DNA of 64,000 bases from Gammaproteobacteria bacterium (lineage in GTDB: Bacteria; Pseudomonadota; Gammaproteobacteria; SZUA-140). Below the pieces are notes generated by a model, which worked only from the letters and a program-made list of their open reading frames with translations, did not search any database and was not told where the DNA came from. A program made the position numbers and the translations under genes. Positions 44,099 through 52,309 of this stretch are shown here, piece by piece (position 1 is the first letter of the stretch; each line of letters opens with the position of its first letter). The DNA lies in contig JACREF010000011.1 in assembly GCA_016218365.1 (NCBI GenBank), forward strand, positions 135,094-199,093, written 5' to 3'.

Positions 44099-44335
44099 AT
44101 GGCGCGCGGGGACATTGCTATCTCTTCTGTCGCCGAGCTTGGGGCGATACTTCGAGCGGTCCGCAAGGAATCCGGGCTGACGCAGCGTGATGCCGCCGCG
44201 CTGTGCAATGTCAGTCTGCCATTTCTGAATGGCCTGGAACAAGGGAAATCGACTGCCCAGATCGGCAAGGTTTTGTCGGTCTGTCACCGCTTGGGCATCG
44301 ATGTCAGGCTGAGGCCGCCGGGTGAAACGGCATGA
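44099..44335 (+). CDS. hipB: HipB-like antitoxin (XRE-family repressor)
   Basis: The 78-residue protein carries an XRE helix-turn-helix (LGAILRAVRKESGLTQRDAAALCNVSLPFLNGLEQGKS) and ends IGKVLSVCHRLGIDVRLRPPG, as in HipB. A GGAGGGG site is near the ATG. HipB binds HipA and represses the operon. Its last codons overlap the hipA start (ATGA). Two GATC-centred palindromes precede it. Confidence 0.9.
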   Translation: MARGDIAISSVAELGAILRAVRKESGLTQRDAAALCNVSLPFLNGLEQGKSTAQIGKVLSVCHRLGIDVRLRPPGETA

Positions 44336-45690
44336 CTGGTTTGAACGTCTCGGCCAATGGGGTAGCGGTCGGAACCCTTGAGGTCGAGAACGGGCGGTGG
44401 ACGTTTGGCTACACGACCGAGTGGAAAGACTATGCGCTTTCGCCCAGTTTCCCGCTGGATACCCGCGTGTTCGAAGACACCGCGAGTGCCAGGCCGGTCG
44501 AGTGGTTCTTCGAGAACCTGTTGCCTGAGGGCCGGCTGCGGGAGCTGATTGCTCGCCGTGACAGAATTGACCCGCAGGATACTTGGGCGCTGTTGATCCG
44601 GCATGGACAGGACACCGCCGGGGCGCTCTCGTTGATCCCCGAAGGGTTCGCGGCGGTGACAGAGGAAATCCTGGTGCCACTTGCGCGCGCGGCGCTTCAG
44701 CAAAAGATTGAGGCCTCCAGGACGCGCCATCTCCCGCTGATGGCGTCATGGGATAAGATCCGGATGTCGCTGGCGGGTGCCCAGGAAAAACTGGGGCTGC
44801 AGATTGATGCCGCTGGCGCACTGTTTCTTCCCGAAGGGTCGGCACCGTCGACCCATATTGTCAAACCGGAGAATGCCAGTGCGGACTTCCCGCACTGTCC
44901 TGCCAACGAATTTTTCTGCATGCGCCTCGCTGATGCGCTGAAGGTACCAGTGCCTGAGGTTGGGTTGCTGCATCTCCCTGAACCGCTTTATGTCGTCAAG
45001 CGCTTTGACCGTGAGCCCGCGGAACAGGGCGCCGGACAGCGTACTGGCCGGGCATTCAGGCGGCTCCACCAGATCGACCTGTGCCAGGCCCTGGGTGTGG
45101 CGCCTTCAAAAAAGTATGAGAGCGAGGGTGGGCTGGGTTTGCATGATCTGTTTGCGATGCTGCGAGGCACCTTCATCCAGCGCCCGATTGTAGCGGCCAA
45201 CGCAATTGTCCAGTGGATTGCCTTCAACTATTTGATCGGCAATCTGGATGCTCACGCAAAAAATATTGCCTTTCTGATGCGTGGTCAAAAGGCGGTAGTG
45301 GCACCGTTTTACGACATGCTGTGTGTCGGCGCGTATCTGCCGGGGCAGGCCATGTCGATGGCCATTGCCGGAGAGAACAGGCCAGGCTGGGTGGAGGGGC
45401 CGCACTGGGATGCAATGGCCTATGAGGCCGGCGTGGCACCACGGCTCGTTCGCAGTGTCTTGTCGCGGATGAGCGCGGACTTGCCGGAGGCGATCGCCAG
45501 GGTGATCGGAGATGAACGGCTGTTGTTCGCTGAACGGGATTTTCTGCGACAGCACGTGTTGCCTGTCATTGAGGAGCGTAGAGGGTTCGTCGCCGATGCG
45601 CTGCAGTCGCGGCAGTCGACTCTGACAGAGCTGCTGACCCGGCGGGAATTCGATCCATCGGTAGTGGAGCGTTTGGCCAGGCTTTCCTGA
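44332..45690 (+). CDS. hipA: HipA-type serine/threonine kinase toxin
   Basis: The 452-residue protein is complete. It has the HipA N-terminal domain (GTLEVENGRWTFGYTTEW, PVEWFFENLLPEGRLREL), SLAGAQEKLGL at 146-156, the ATP-binding Lys in HIVKPEN (175-181), the catalytic NLDAHAKN at 304-311 and the FYDML metal motif at 326-330. HipA phosphorylates the tRNA ligase GltX and halts growth. It is the only intact toxin among the broken modules in this segment. Confidence 0.93.
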   Translation: MTGLNVSANGVAVGTLEVENGRWTFGYTTEWKDYALSPSFPLDTRVFEDTASARPVEWFFENLLPEGRLRELIARRDRIDPQDTWALLIRHGQDTAGALSLIPEGFAAVTEEILVPLARAALQQKIEASRTRHLPLMASWDKIRMSLAGAQEKLGLQIDAAGALFLPEGSAPSTHIVKPENASADFPHCPANEFFCMRLADALKVPVPEVGLLHLPEPLYVVKRFDREPAEQGAGQRTGRAFRRLHQIDLCQALGVAPSKKYESEGGLGLHDLFAMLRGTFIQRPIVAANAIVQWIAFNYLIGNLDAHAKNIAFLMRGQKAVVAPFYDMLCVGAYLPGQAMSMAIAGENRPGWVEGPHWDAMAYEAGVAPRLVRSVLSRMSADLPEAIARVIGDERLLFAERDFLRQHVLPVIEERRGFVADALQSRQSTLTELLTRREFDPSVVERLARLS

Positions 45691-45751
45691 CCTTCAAGGC
45701 GGCCACCCTGAGAACAGCCTGCAGCAATACGTGTACCGCGGCGGTGTATGT

Positions 45752-45946
45752 GAAGGTAGTCGACGTGCGTCGCATTGATGATGTTGGTTAGCGGGCCGGG
45801 CCTTGATTTTCATTGTTTCACAGCGTAGCCTTCTCCAGAGTAATCCATGAGTTACAGTGCGGTCTATGACAGGCTTTGAGTTCGGCAATATCGTTCTGGT
45901 GCCGTTTCCGTTCACGGATCAGAGTGCCAGCAAGAAACGTCCCGCC
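45752..45946 (+). pseudogene. Duplicated MazF-module debris with the antitoxin deleted
   Basis: Bases 45752-45858 repeat 43019-43125 nearly exactly without gaps. The sequence then jumps directly to the toxin start (GCGGTCTATGACAGG), omitting 236 bp that hold almost all of the antitoxin. The toxin copy (ATG 45866) runs 27 codons and is cut by a REP unit. This copy keeps the A that is missing in the longer toxin gene at 43430. Confidence 0.8.
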
Positions 45947-46200
45947 GCAGTCCAAAGGCGCCAGCACAGGTTACTGGATTCCGGGTCTACGCTGCGCTGC
46001 GCCCGGAATGACGGATGATGCAGGGCGCAGGGCATCATTGGCACAGTTTATAAAGGATGCTCTGATTAATTCGTATTGTCGTCATGCCCGCGGAAGCGGG
46101 CATCCATAAATACCTGTAATACCTGGATTCCCGCTTTCGCGGGAATGACGGCCGTAGTAATTTTTGAATTAATCAGAGTTTCCTAAACTGATTTGTATGA
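45946..46200. repeat. REP-like unit, fourth copy, interrupted by a family-2 element
   Basis: The partial unit (from CGCAGTCCAAAGGCGCC to CACAGTTTATAAA) is split by the 129-bp element at 46055-46183 and resumes as CTGATTTGTATGAGC. The same unit at 42559-42740 is uninterrupted. Together with the MazF debris before it and about 125 bp of unrecognised sequence after it, this fills the 636-bp gap between hipA and the nucleotidyltransferase gene. Confidence 0.85.
46055..46183. mobile_element. Miniature inverted-repeat element family 2, copy 3, with target duplication
   Basis: The element begins GGATGCTCTGATTAATTCG and ends GAATTAATCAGAGTTTCC. It is flanked by identical TAAA (46051-46054 and 46184-46187). 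The uninterrupted sequence TTTATAAACTGATTTG at 42721-42736 holds a single TAAA, proving insertion with a 4-bp duplication. No protein is encoded. Confidence 0.92.
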
Positions 46201-46326
46201 GCAAGTTTCGGAACAAACCAACCCTGAAAACGACGTGGATGCCAGGCATCCAGTCAGGTATTATTACGTCAGGCGTTGCACTGCAAACTTGAAGCGGAGT
46301 GGCGGCTGGTTGAAACGGGGGAAAGC

Positions 46327-46626
46327 ATGAGATTGACTCAGGAGCAGATTGCCGCCATACGCATCTCGGCCAACGAGGTGTTTGGATCGGGGGCGCAAGT
46401 GTGGCTTTTTGGCTCACGGGTGGATGACCGCAGGCGTGGCGGTGACATCGATCTTCTGGTTCGCCCGGCGGCGACACACAACATGCCGTCATTGGCCAGC
46501 AAGGTGCGCTTTCTCAATACACTGGAGAGACGAATCGGTGAGCGCAAGGTTGATGTTGTTGTCGAGGCGACCGATGACCCCCGTCCGATTGTGCGAGTGG
46601 CGCATGAAACAGGTGTGTTGCTGTGA
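46327..46626 (+). CDS. MNT-domain nucleotidyltransferase (antitoxin of MNT-HEPN pair)
   Basis: The 99-residue protein shows the minimal nucleotidyltransferase core: FGSGAQVWLFGSRVDDRRRGGDIDLLV (GS and DxD motifs), then RIGERKVDVVVEA. In MNT-HEPN modules this enzyme AMPylates and neutralises the HEPN RNase toxin. The adjacent HEPN gene is broken, so this copy has lost its partner. Start ATG 46327 follows GGGGGAAAGC. Confidence 0.88.
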   Translation: MRLTQEQIAAIRISANEVFGSGAQVWLFGSRVDDRRRGGDIDLLVRPAATHNMPSLASKVRFLNTLERRIGERKVDVVVEATDDPRPIVRVAHETGVLL

Positions 46627-46977
46627 AAAACATCCCTGAATGGCTGGCGCTTCAGCAGGCATATGCGGTGTGTCGGGTGCATGCGGAAGCTTTGCGCGAC
46701 GCGATTGATGATCTTAAGCTGCGCAAGCTGGTTGCTGCTGATCTGGATACTTTGGGTAAGGCCGATCGTCATGGAACAGCTCGGTTGGCTGACTGATGCC
46801 GAGGAATGGGCCGAGCTCCGGCGCATCCGTAACGAGTTTGCGCACGACTATCCGGAATCGATGGGGGAGCGGTTCGAACGGCTGCAACTTGCCATTACTT
46901 CAGCGCAAACGGTGATGGAAATTTTCACTTCCATGAGCCACAAAATTCGTGAGCGTTTTCCCGGGATGGCGCCATAA
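46623..46977 (+). pseudogene. HEPN-domain toxin gene with internal deletion
   Basis: From GTG 46623 the frame reads KNIPEWLALQQAYAVCRVHAEALRDAI...DTLGKADRH and stops at 46796. In the second frame the gene resumes as EQLGWLTDAEEWAELRRIRNEFAHDYPES to 46977, holding the HEPN RNase motif RNEFAH (R-X4-H). The middle of the HEPN domain, roughly 40-50 residues by comparison with the usual layout, is gone and the frames no longer match, so the toxin is inactive. Confidence 0.82.
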
Positions 46978-46993
46978 ACAAGCAACTGCCACT

Positions 46994-47147
46994 GATTCCA
47001 CGGGAAGTCATGGGTGCTGCATCTGGACTGCGGCGACATGTCGCCGCAGTCCAAAGGCGCCAGCGCAGGTGACTGGATTCCGGGTCTACGCTGCGCTACG
47101 CCCGGAATGACGGATGGTGCAGGGCGCAGGGCATCATTGGCATAGTC
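46994..47147. repeat. REP-like unit, fifth copy with internal deletion
   Basis: It starts ATTCCACGGGAAGTCATGGG and goes directly from GCGGCGACATGTCGCCGC to AGTCCAAAGGCGCC, lacking the roughly 38-bp middle present in other copies. The missing part is bounded by the similar TGTCGCCGC and TGTCACCGC, suggesting slippage or recombination between them. The rest of the 316-bp gap before the WbpM-like gene shows no clear feature. Confidence 0.8.
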
Positions 47148-47293
47148 GTCAATCCGGCTTTGTTGCGGACACCGGGGGGGATCCGGCGAGTTAGGTAACC
47201 TTATGTATATTAGCTGCCCACTGAAGCAGTGGTCAGGGATTAATCATTTACGTTTCATAAGTATATTGTTAAGATCTGGGCCATAACAATGAG

Positions 47294-49201
47294 ATGATCC
47301 AGGATGGCCTCCACACCTCTATGAAGTTACCTCTGCGGCGCATATTGGCGGCCTTACATGACATGTCCATGGTCGTGGTGGCGTGGTGTCTGGCGTATCT
47401 GACCCGCTTCAATTTTACCTTTTCTGCAGTTGACTGGGGGGCGGTATGGCAGAACCTGCCCTATGTCTTCCTGATCCAGTCGCTGGTGTTGTGGCTGGCG
47501 GGTTGCTATCGCGGGCTGTGGCGTTTTGCCAGTCTGCCTGATCTGTGGAACATCGCCCGGGCAACGATATTGGGCATCTTTGCCATCGCGTTGACACTGG
47601 TCTTGCTGTCACGACTAGAGGGTGTGCCACGTACCGTGCTGGTGTTTTTCCCGCTGTGGCTGATGTTTCTGCTCAGCGGATCGCGCCTGACCTATCGCAT
47701 CTGGAAGGAACATGGTCTCGGCCTTCAGCCTCTCACCGACCGGCGCCGGGTATTAATCCTCGGCGCCGGCCGCGCCGGGGAGATGTTGATTCGTGACCTG
47801 CGCCGAGACGCTGAATACCGGGTGGTGGGTATCCTCGACGACATGCCTGAACTGAAGGGGGCCCGGGTGCATGGCGTGCCGGTGCTGGGCCGGTTTGATG
47901 ATATTGGCCGGGTGGCTGGTCAACACGCCATCGATATTGTCATCATTGCGATCCCGTCGGCGAGCCGTGAGCAGATGAAACGCGTCGTCAGTCTATGCGA
48001 AAGCGTGTCGTTGCCGTTTCGTACCGTGCCGCGCATCAATGATCTGGTGTCGGGCCGGTTTTCAATCAATGACCTGCGTGAGGTGGCAATCGAGGATTTG
48101 TTGGGACGGGAGCCGGTGACGCTGGACTGGGCGGCGATCGCCGAAGGCTTGTCTGGTAGATCTGTTTTAGTCAGCGGTGGCGGTGGATCGATCGGTTCCG
48201 AACTGTGCCGGCAGATCGCACGGCTGGCACCGGCCAAACTAGTGTTGATTGAAAACAGCGAGTATGCGCTGTATGAAATTGAACGGGAGCTGCGCAAGAC
48301 ATTCCCACAGCTGATGCTGGAACCGCTGCTCGGCGATGTGACCGACCGGGCGATGCTGGACCATGTATTCCAGCATCATCGTCCTCAGATTGTATTTCAT
48401 GCCGCCGCCTACAAACATGTGCCGATCATCGAGCGCCAGGCGCGTGAGGGTGCCTACAACAATGTCCTCGGTACCTGCGAGATCGCACTGGCAGCTGATC
48501 GCCATGGTTGTGGCACCTTTGTCATGGTCTCCACCGACAAGGCGGTCAATCCGGAGAATGTCATGGGGGCGACCAAGCGGCTGGCCGAGATCTTCTGCCA
48601 GAATCTGAATCAGCGCTCCAAGACCCATTACATCACCGTGCGTTTTGGCAATGTGCTGGATTCGGCCGGCAGCGTGGTGCCGTTGTTCCGTGAACAGATT
48701 GCCGCTGGCGGTCCAGTGACGGTGACCCATCCCGAGATCACCCGCTTCTTCATGACGATACCCGAGGCCAGCCAGCTGATCCTGCAGGCGGCGGCAATGG
48801 GGCAGGGTGGCGAGATCTTTGTGCTGGACATGGGGGCCTCGATCAAGATTTGTGATCTGGCTGAGCAGATGATCCGCCTGGCCGGCAAGCAGCCGGGTGA
48901 GGATATCGAAATCATCTTTACCGGTCTGCGTCCCGGGGAAAAGCTGTATGAAGAATTGTTCCATGCCCAGGAAAATCTGAAGCCCACGAAGCATAACAAG
49001 ATACTGCTGGCGCTCTGCAGGAACGTGGATTGGAAGGACTTGAACCAGGGCATTGATACCTTGGCGCAGTTATGTTCCCTGTATGATGATGAGGCGATCC
49101 GTGAGCAGCTGCGTCGTTTGGTCCCGGAGATGAATTCGAGCAGCAGGTTGGTAGCACAGAACAGCAACATCATAGACTTTGAAGTGATTCAAAGGTCATG
49201 A
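47294..49201 (+). CDS. wbpM: UDP-GlcNAc 4,6-dehydratase, membrane form (WbpM/PglF family)
   Basis: The 635-residue protein has four N-terminal membrane helices (about 15-120), a first Rossmann domain (ILGAGRAGEMLIRDLRRD near 154) and the catalytic SDR domain with SGGGGSIGSELCRQI near 294 and VSTDKAVNPENVMGATK. The usual active-site Tyr is replaced by Met (M-X3-K), as in WbpM and PglF. It makes UDP-4-keto-6-deoxy-GlcNAc for QuiNAc/FucNAc-type sugars. It is cut off from its WbpV/WbpL-like partners by about 6 kb of accessory DNA. Confidence 0.92.
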   Translation: MIQDGLHTSMKLPLRRILAALHDMSMVVVAWCLAYLTRFNFTFSAVDWGAVWQNLPYVFLIQSLVLWLAGCYRGLWRFASLPDLWNIARATILGIFAIALTLVLLSRLEGVPRTVLVFFPLWLMFLLSGSRLTYRIWKEHGLGLQPLTDRRRVLILGAGRAGEMLIRDLRRDAEYRVVGILDDMPELKGARVHGVPVLGRFDDIGRVAGQHAIDIVIIAIPSASREQMKRVVSLCESVSLPFRTVPRINDLVSGRFSINDLREVAIEDLLGREPVTLDWAAIAEGLSGRSVLVSGGGGSIGSELCRQIARLAPAKLVLIENSEYALYEIERELRKTFPQLMLEPLLGDVTDRAMLDHVFQHHRPQIVFHAAAYKHVPIIERQAREGAYNNVLGTCEIALAADRHGCGTFVMVSTDKAVNPENVMGATKRLAEIFCQNLNQRSKTHYITVRFGNVLDSAGSVVPLFREQIAAGGPVTVTHPEITRFFMTIPEASQLILQAAAMGQGGEIFVLDMGASIKICDLAEQMIRLAGKQPGEDIEIIFTGLRPGEKLYEELFHAQENLKPTKHNKILLALCRNVDWKDLNQGIDTLAQLCSLYDDEAIREQLRRLVPEMNSSSRLVAQNSNIIDFEVIQRS

Positions 49202-50076
49202 GATCCACAGTTAAGAAGGCTGTTTTTCCGGTCGCCGGGCTCGGCACTCGCTTCCTGCCCGCCACCAAGGCCAACCCGAAAGAGATGTTGCCGATCGTCG
49301 ACAAACCGCTGATCCAGTATGCGGCCGAAGAGGCGATGGCAGCCGGCATCAAGGAGCTGATCTTCGTCACCAGCAGCAGCAAGCGGGCGATCGAGGATCA
49401 TTTTGACCTGAACTATGAGCTCGAATCCGAACTGCGCAAGCGCGAGAAATTCGACCTGCTGAACATCGTCCGCAGCGTCGTGCCGGCGGATGTATCATGC
49501 GTCTACGTGCGCCAGCCCGAGGCGCTGGGTCTGGGGCATGCGGTGTTGTGCGCGCGGCCGGTGGTCGGTGATGAACCGTTTGCCGTGATCCTGGCGGATG
49601 ACCTGATCGACGGTGGCAGCAAGTCATGTTTGACGCAGATGTGTGAATTGTTTGAGCAACATCATTGCAGTCTGCTGGGCGTCGAACAGATCCAGCGCAA
49701 GGATACCGACAAATATGGCATCGTCGGTGCCTCACCGTTGCAGGATGCGTTGTCTTGCGTCAACTCGATTGTTGAAAAGCCGAAACCAGAGGTCGCGCCG
49801 TCGACGCTGGCCGTCGTCGGCCGCTATATCCTGACGCCAGCCATTTTCAAGATCCTCGAGACGGTGCCGCGCGGCACCGGCGGCGAGGTTCAGCTGACCG
49901 ACGGATTGGCCAGACTTCTGGACAGCGAGCAGATCCTGGCCTATGAATTTGCCGGTAAACGTTATGACTGCGGCAGCAAGCTCGGTTACCTGCAGGCCAC
50001 GATCGAATACGGTCTGCAGCATCCAGAATTGCGCGATGAGTTCCGCCGCTATCTGCAGACCTTCTGCAAGGGCTGA
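49198..50076 (+). CDS. galU: UTP-glucose-1-phosphate uridylyltransferase
   Basis: The 292-residue protein has VFPVAGLGTRFLPATKANPK at the start, MLPIVDKPLIQYAAEEA, ILADDLIDGG and IVEKPKPEVAPS. GalU makes UDP-glucose, the precursor for UDP-galactose (GalE, encoded at 53598) and UDP-glucuronate. Its ATG overlaps the WbpM-like stop (ATGA). Length and motifs are standard. Confidence 0.95.
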   Translation: MRSTVKKAVFPVAGLGTRFLPATKANPKEMLPIVDKPLIQYAAEEAMAAGIKELIFVTSSSKRAIEDHFDLNYELESELRKREKFDLLNIVRSVVPADVSCVYVRQPEALGLGHAVLCARPVVGDEPFAVILADDLIDGGSKSCLTQMCELFEQHHCSLLGVEQIQRKDTDKYGIVGASPLQDALSCVNSIVEKPKPEVAPSTLAVVGRYILTPAIFKILETVPRGTGGEVQLTDGLARLLDSEQILAYEFAGKRYDCGSKLGYLQATIEYGLQHPELRDEFRRYLQTFCKG

Positions 50077-50112
50077 TGGGCAAGCGTATGACAGTGGCTA
50101 TGCCAGGGAAAT

Positions 50113-50180
50113 TGGCAGGGAAATTGGGGACAGACCCCCGTTTCACGACACGAAACTGGGGTCTGTCCCCAATTTTCCGG
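50113..50180. terminator. Long REP-type hairpin between galU and cysM
   Basis: AAATTGGGGACAGACCCC and its complement GGGGTCTGTCCCCAATTT flank a GTTTC-ACGACAC-GAAAC loop. The stem is long and nearly perfect. The GGGGTCTGTCCCC motif is typical of REP sequences associated with REP-type tyrosine transposases. It may end galU transcription, although no U-tract is seen. Confidence 0.55.
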
Positions 50181-50187
50181 GTCCGAG

Positions 50188-51084
50188 ATGTCATTTCCCA
50201 CCATTGAATCCACGGTCGGCAATACCCCGTTGGTGCGGCTGCAGCGGCTGCCCGGTGCAGCCAGCAATGCCCTGCTGATCAAGCTCGAAGGTAACAATCC
50301 CGCCGGGTCGGTCAAGGACCGGCCGGCGCTGAACATGATCCGGCAGGCCGAGGCGCGCGGCACCATCAAACCCGGTGACACGCTGATTGAGCCGACCAGC
50401 GGCAACACCGGCATTGCATTGGCGATGGCGGCCGCGATCCGCGGCTACCGGATGATTTTAATCATGCCGGAGAACATGAGCAGCGAGCGCCGCGCGATCA
50501 TGCAGGCCTATGGCGCCGAGCTCATGCTGACCTCGCGCCAGGGCGGTATGGAGGAGGCCATCGACCGGGCCCGTCAGCTGGTGGCCGAGGGCCGCGGCGT
50601 CATGCTGGACCAGTTCTCCAACCCCGATAACCCCGATGCCCACTATCGTACTACCGGCCCCGAGATCTGGCAGCAGACCGCTGGCCGGATTACCCATTTT
50701 GTCAGCGCGATGGGCACCACCGGCACCATCATGGGCACCTCACGCTATCTGAAAGAACAGAACCCGGTGATCCAGATCATCGGCGTGCAGCCGGAGGACG
50801 GCGCGTCGGTGCCCGGCATCCGCCGCTGGCCGAAAGAGTACCTGCCGAAGATCTATCATCCGGAGCAGGTCGATCGCATCATCGACGTATCGCAACGGGA
50901 TGCGGAGGAGACGACATTGCAGCTGGCGGAGCAGGAGGGGATCTTCGTCGGCATCTCGGCCGGCGGCGCCGTCAGCGCTGCGCGCACGCTGTCTGCCGAG
51001 GTGCAGAATGCGGTGATCGTCGTCATTGCCCCGGATCGCGGCGATCGTTATTTATCGACGCCGCTGTTTCAATCGCCAGGGTGA
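50188..51084 (+). CDS. cysM: Cysteine synthase B
   Basis: The 298-residue PLP enzyme has GNTPLVRLQRLPG, the PLP-lysine motif NNPAGSVKDRPALNM near 42, PTSGNTGIALAMAAA, the GTTGTIMGTSRYL phosphate loop and GISAGGAVSAA. The form resembles CysM, which uses O-acetylserine and sulfide or thiosulfate. The ATG follows a strong hairpin. No other cysteine gene is adjacent. Confidence 0.93.
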   Translation: MSFPTIESTVGNTPLVRLQRLPGAASNALLIKLEGNNPAGSVKDRPALNMIRQAEARGTIKPGDTLIEPTSGNTGIALAMAAAIRGYRMILIMPENMSSERRAIMQAYGAELMLTSRQGGMEEAIDRARQLVAEGRGVMLDQFSNPDNPDAHYRTTGPEIWQQTAGRITHFVSAMGTTGTIMGTSRYLKEQNPVIQIIGVQPEDGASVPGIRRWPKEYLPKIYHPEQVDRIIDVSQRDAEETTLQLAEQEGIFVGISAGGAVSAARTLSAEVQNAVIVVIAPDRGDRYLSTPLFQSPG

Positions 51085-51161
51085 TAGTGGATCGAGTCAT
51101 AAGCTGTTAACATATAATGAAAGTTATTCTTACAAATCAGTATCCAAGGCTAAAATAGTTA

Positions 51162-52103
51162 ATGCATCCATTAAATAAAGAGCACGATAGCCATCCCGGC
51201 GCAGGGGGTGGATTGAGTGGCCAACTCCAATCAGGTGACGTCTATTCCCAGGATCAGGAGGTCAGCCTTGTTGACCTGTGGTTGGTATTGTCTAAACGCT
51301 GGCGGCTCTTTGCCATCGTATGGATGTTAGTTGGATTGGCAGGCCTGGGTTTCGCCATGATGCAGCATCGGAATTATACCTATTCCACCATTATCGAGCC
51401 CGCCAGGCAGATCACCGGTGGTATATACACTGCCGATGTGTTGTCCGTGAAATTCAAGGAATATTATATCCCGGCAGCGACCAGAGCACATTCGCAAAAT
51501 ACATCCGACAAAGAGAAGCGGATCAAGGCAGAGGTCAGGGTGCCGAAGAACAGCGATTTTATTGTTCTGGAGAGTGTCGGCCCTGAAAAGGATCAAGATG
51601 CTATTCGTGTGATGCATGAGTCTGTTGTCAGGATTATGACTGCTGACCAGAAGCAATTCATCGATACCATTCATGATGGGATGATTATGACGCTGGCCAA
51701 GGAGCAGTTGAGGCTGATGGAATTGCTGGGTCAGGAGATCACGCCGTTTGCAACCACCATGGGTGGGATGAGGCTGAAGCAAGGCGTAACCTCTGCGAAG
51801 CAAGATAAGCCGCCCATCGTCGGCGAGGTGGAGATCAATCTGAATAATAAAATCATGACCGACCATGAGCGGGAGATTGCGGCGCAGCGGCAACGGATCA
51901 ATGAGATTGAACTGCAACTCAGGAGCTTGAGTCCCTCACACGCGGTAGAGCTGGCGGCCAAATCACCCGACCCCAAGGGGCCCGGGCGAAGAGTTATCGC
52001 AGGTGTAAGCATTATGGCAGGTCTGGTATTTGGTATATTTGCTGTATTTATTGCTGAGTTTCTGCTGAAGGTTAAGGCGAGGCGGGCAGAGTTAGTTGAC
52101 TAG
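51162..52103 (+). CDS. Wzz-type chain-length determinant protein
   Basis: The 313-residue protein has a cytoplasmic start, a first membrane helix near 49-68 (LFAIVWMLVGLAGLGFAMM), a long periplasmic helical middle with a coiled-coil stretch (MTDHEREIAAQRQRINEIELQ) and a C-terminal helix near 280-300 (AGVSIMAGLVFGIFAVFIAEFLL). This is Wzz topology. It probably sets glycan chain length with the Wzy-like polymerase. The TAG stop lies inside the 4-bp target (CTAG) next to a miniature element, so the original C-terminus may have been a few residues longer. Confidence 0.82.
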   Translation: MHPLNKEHDSHPGAGGGLSGQLQSGDVYSQDQEVSLVDLWLVLSKRWRLFAIVWMLVGLAGLGFAMMQHRNYTYSTIIEPARQITGGIYTADVLSVKFKEYYIPAATRAHSQNTSDKEKRIKAEVRVPKNSDFIVLESVGPEKDQDAIRVMHESVVRIMTADQKQFIDTIHDGMIMTLAKEQLRLMELLGQEITPFATTMGGMRLKQGVTSAKQDKPPIVGEVEINLNNKIMTDHEREIAAQRQRINEIELQLRSLSPSHAVELAAKSPDPKGPGRRVIAGVSIMAGLVFGIFAVFIAEFLLKVKARRAELVD

Positions 52104-52233
52104 GGAAGCTCCGATTAATTCAAAAATTACCATAGCCGTCATTACCGCGAAAGCGCTAATCCAGGTGTTACAAGTATTTATGGATGCCCGCTTCCGCGGG
52201 CATGACGACAATTCGAATTAATTTAGAGCTTCC
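52104..52233. mobile_element. Miniature inverted-repeat element family 2, copy 4 (inverted)
   Basis: Ends GGAAGCTCCGATTAATTC and GAATTAATTTAGAGCTTCC enclose a core that is the reverse complement of the other copies (GGATGCCCGCTTCCGCGGGC). The flanking tetramers are CTAG (52100-52103) and CTGG (52234-52237), one mismatch. It starts at the base after the wzz-like stop. Confidence 0.85.
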
Positions 52234-52309
52234 CTGGCGATGGTCTGCTGCACTATAAGATCAAGAATAAACGGCGAGTCGAGATCCTCAGTCAGGAAGG
52301 TATTGAGTC

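Noticed and set aside
39709-52237. Insertion sequences with their own transposase
   Set aside because: None of the miniature elements holds a reading frame of transposase size or DDE/HUH motifs; they are non-autonomous.
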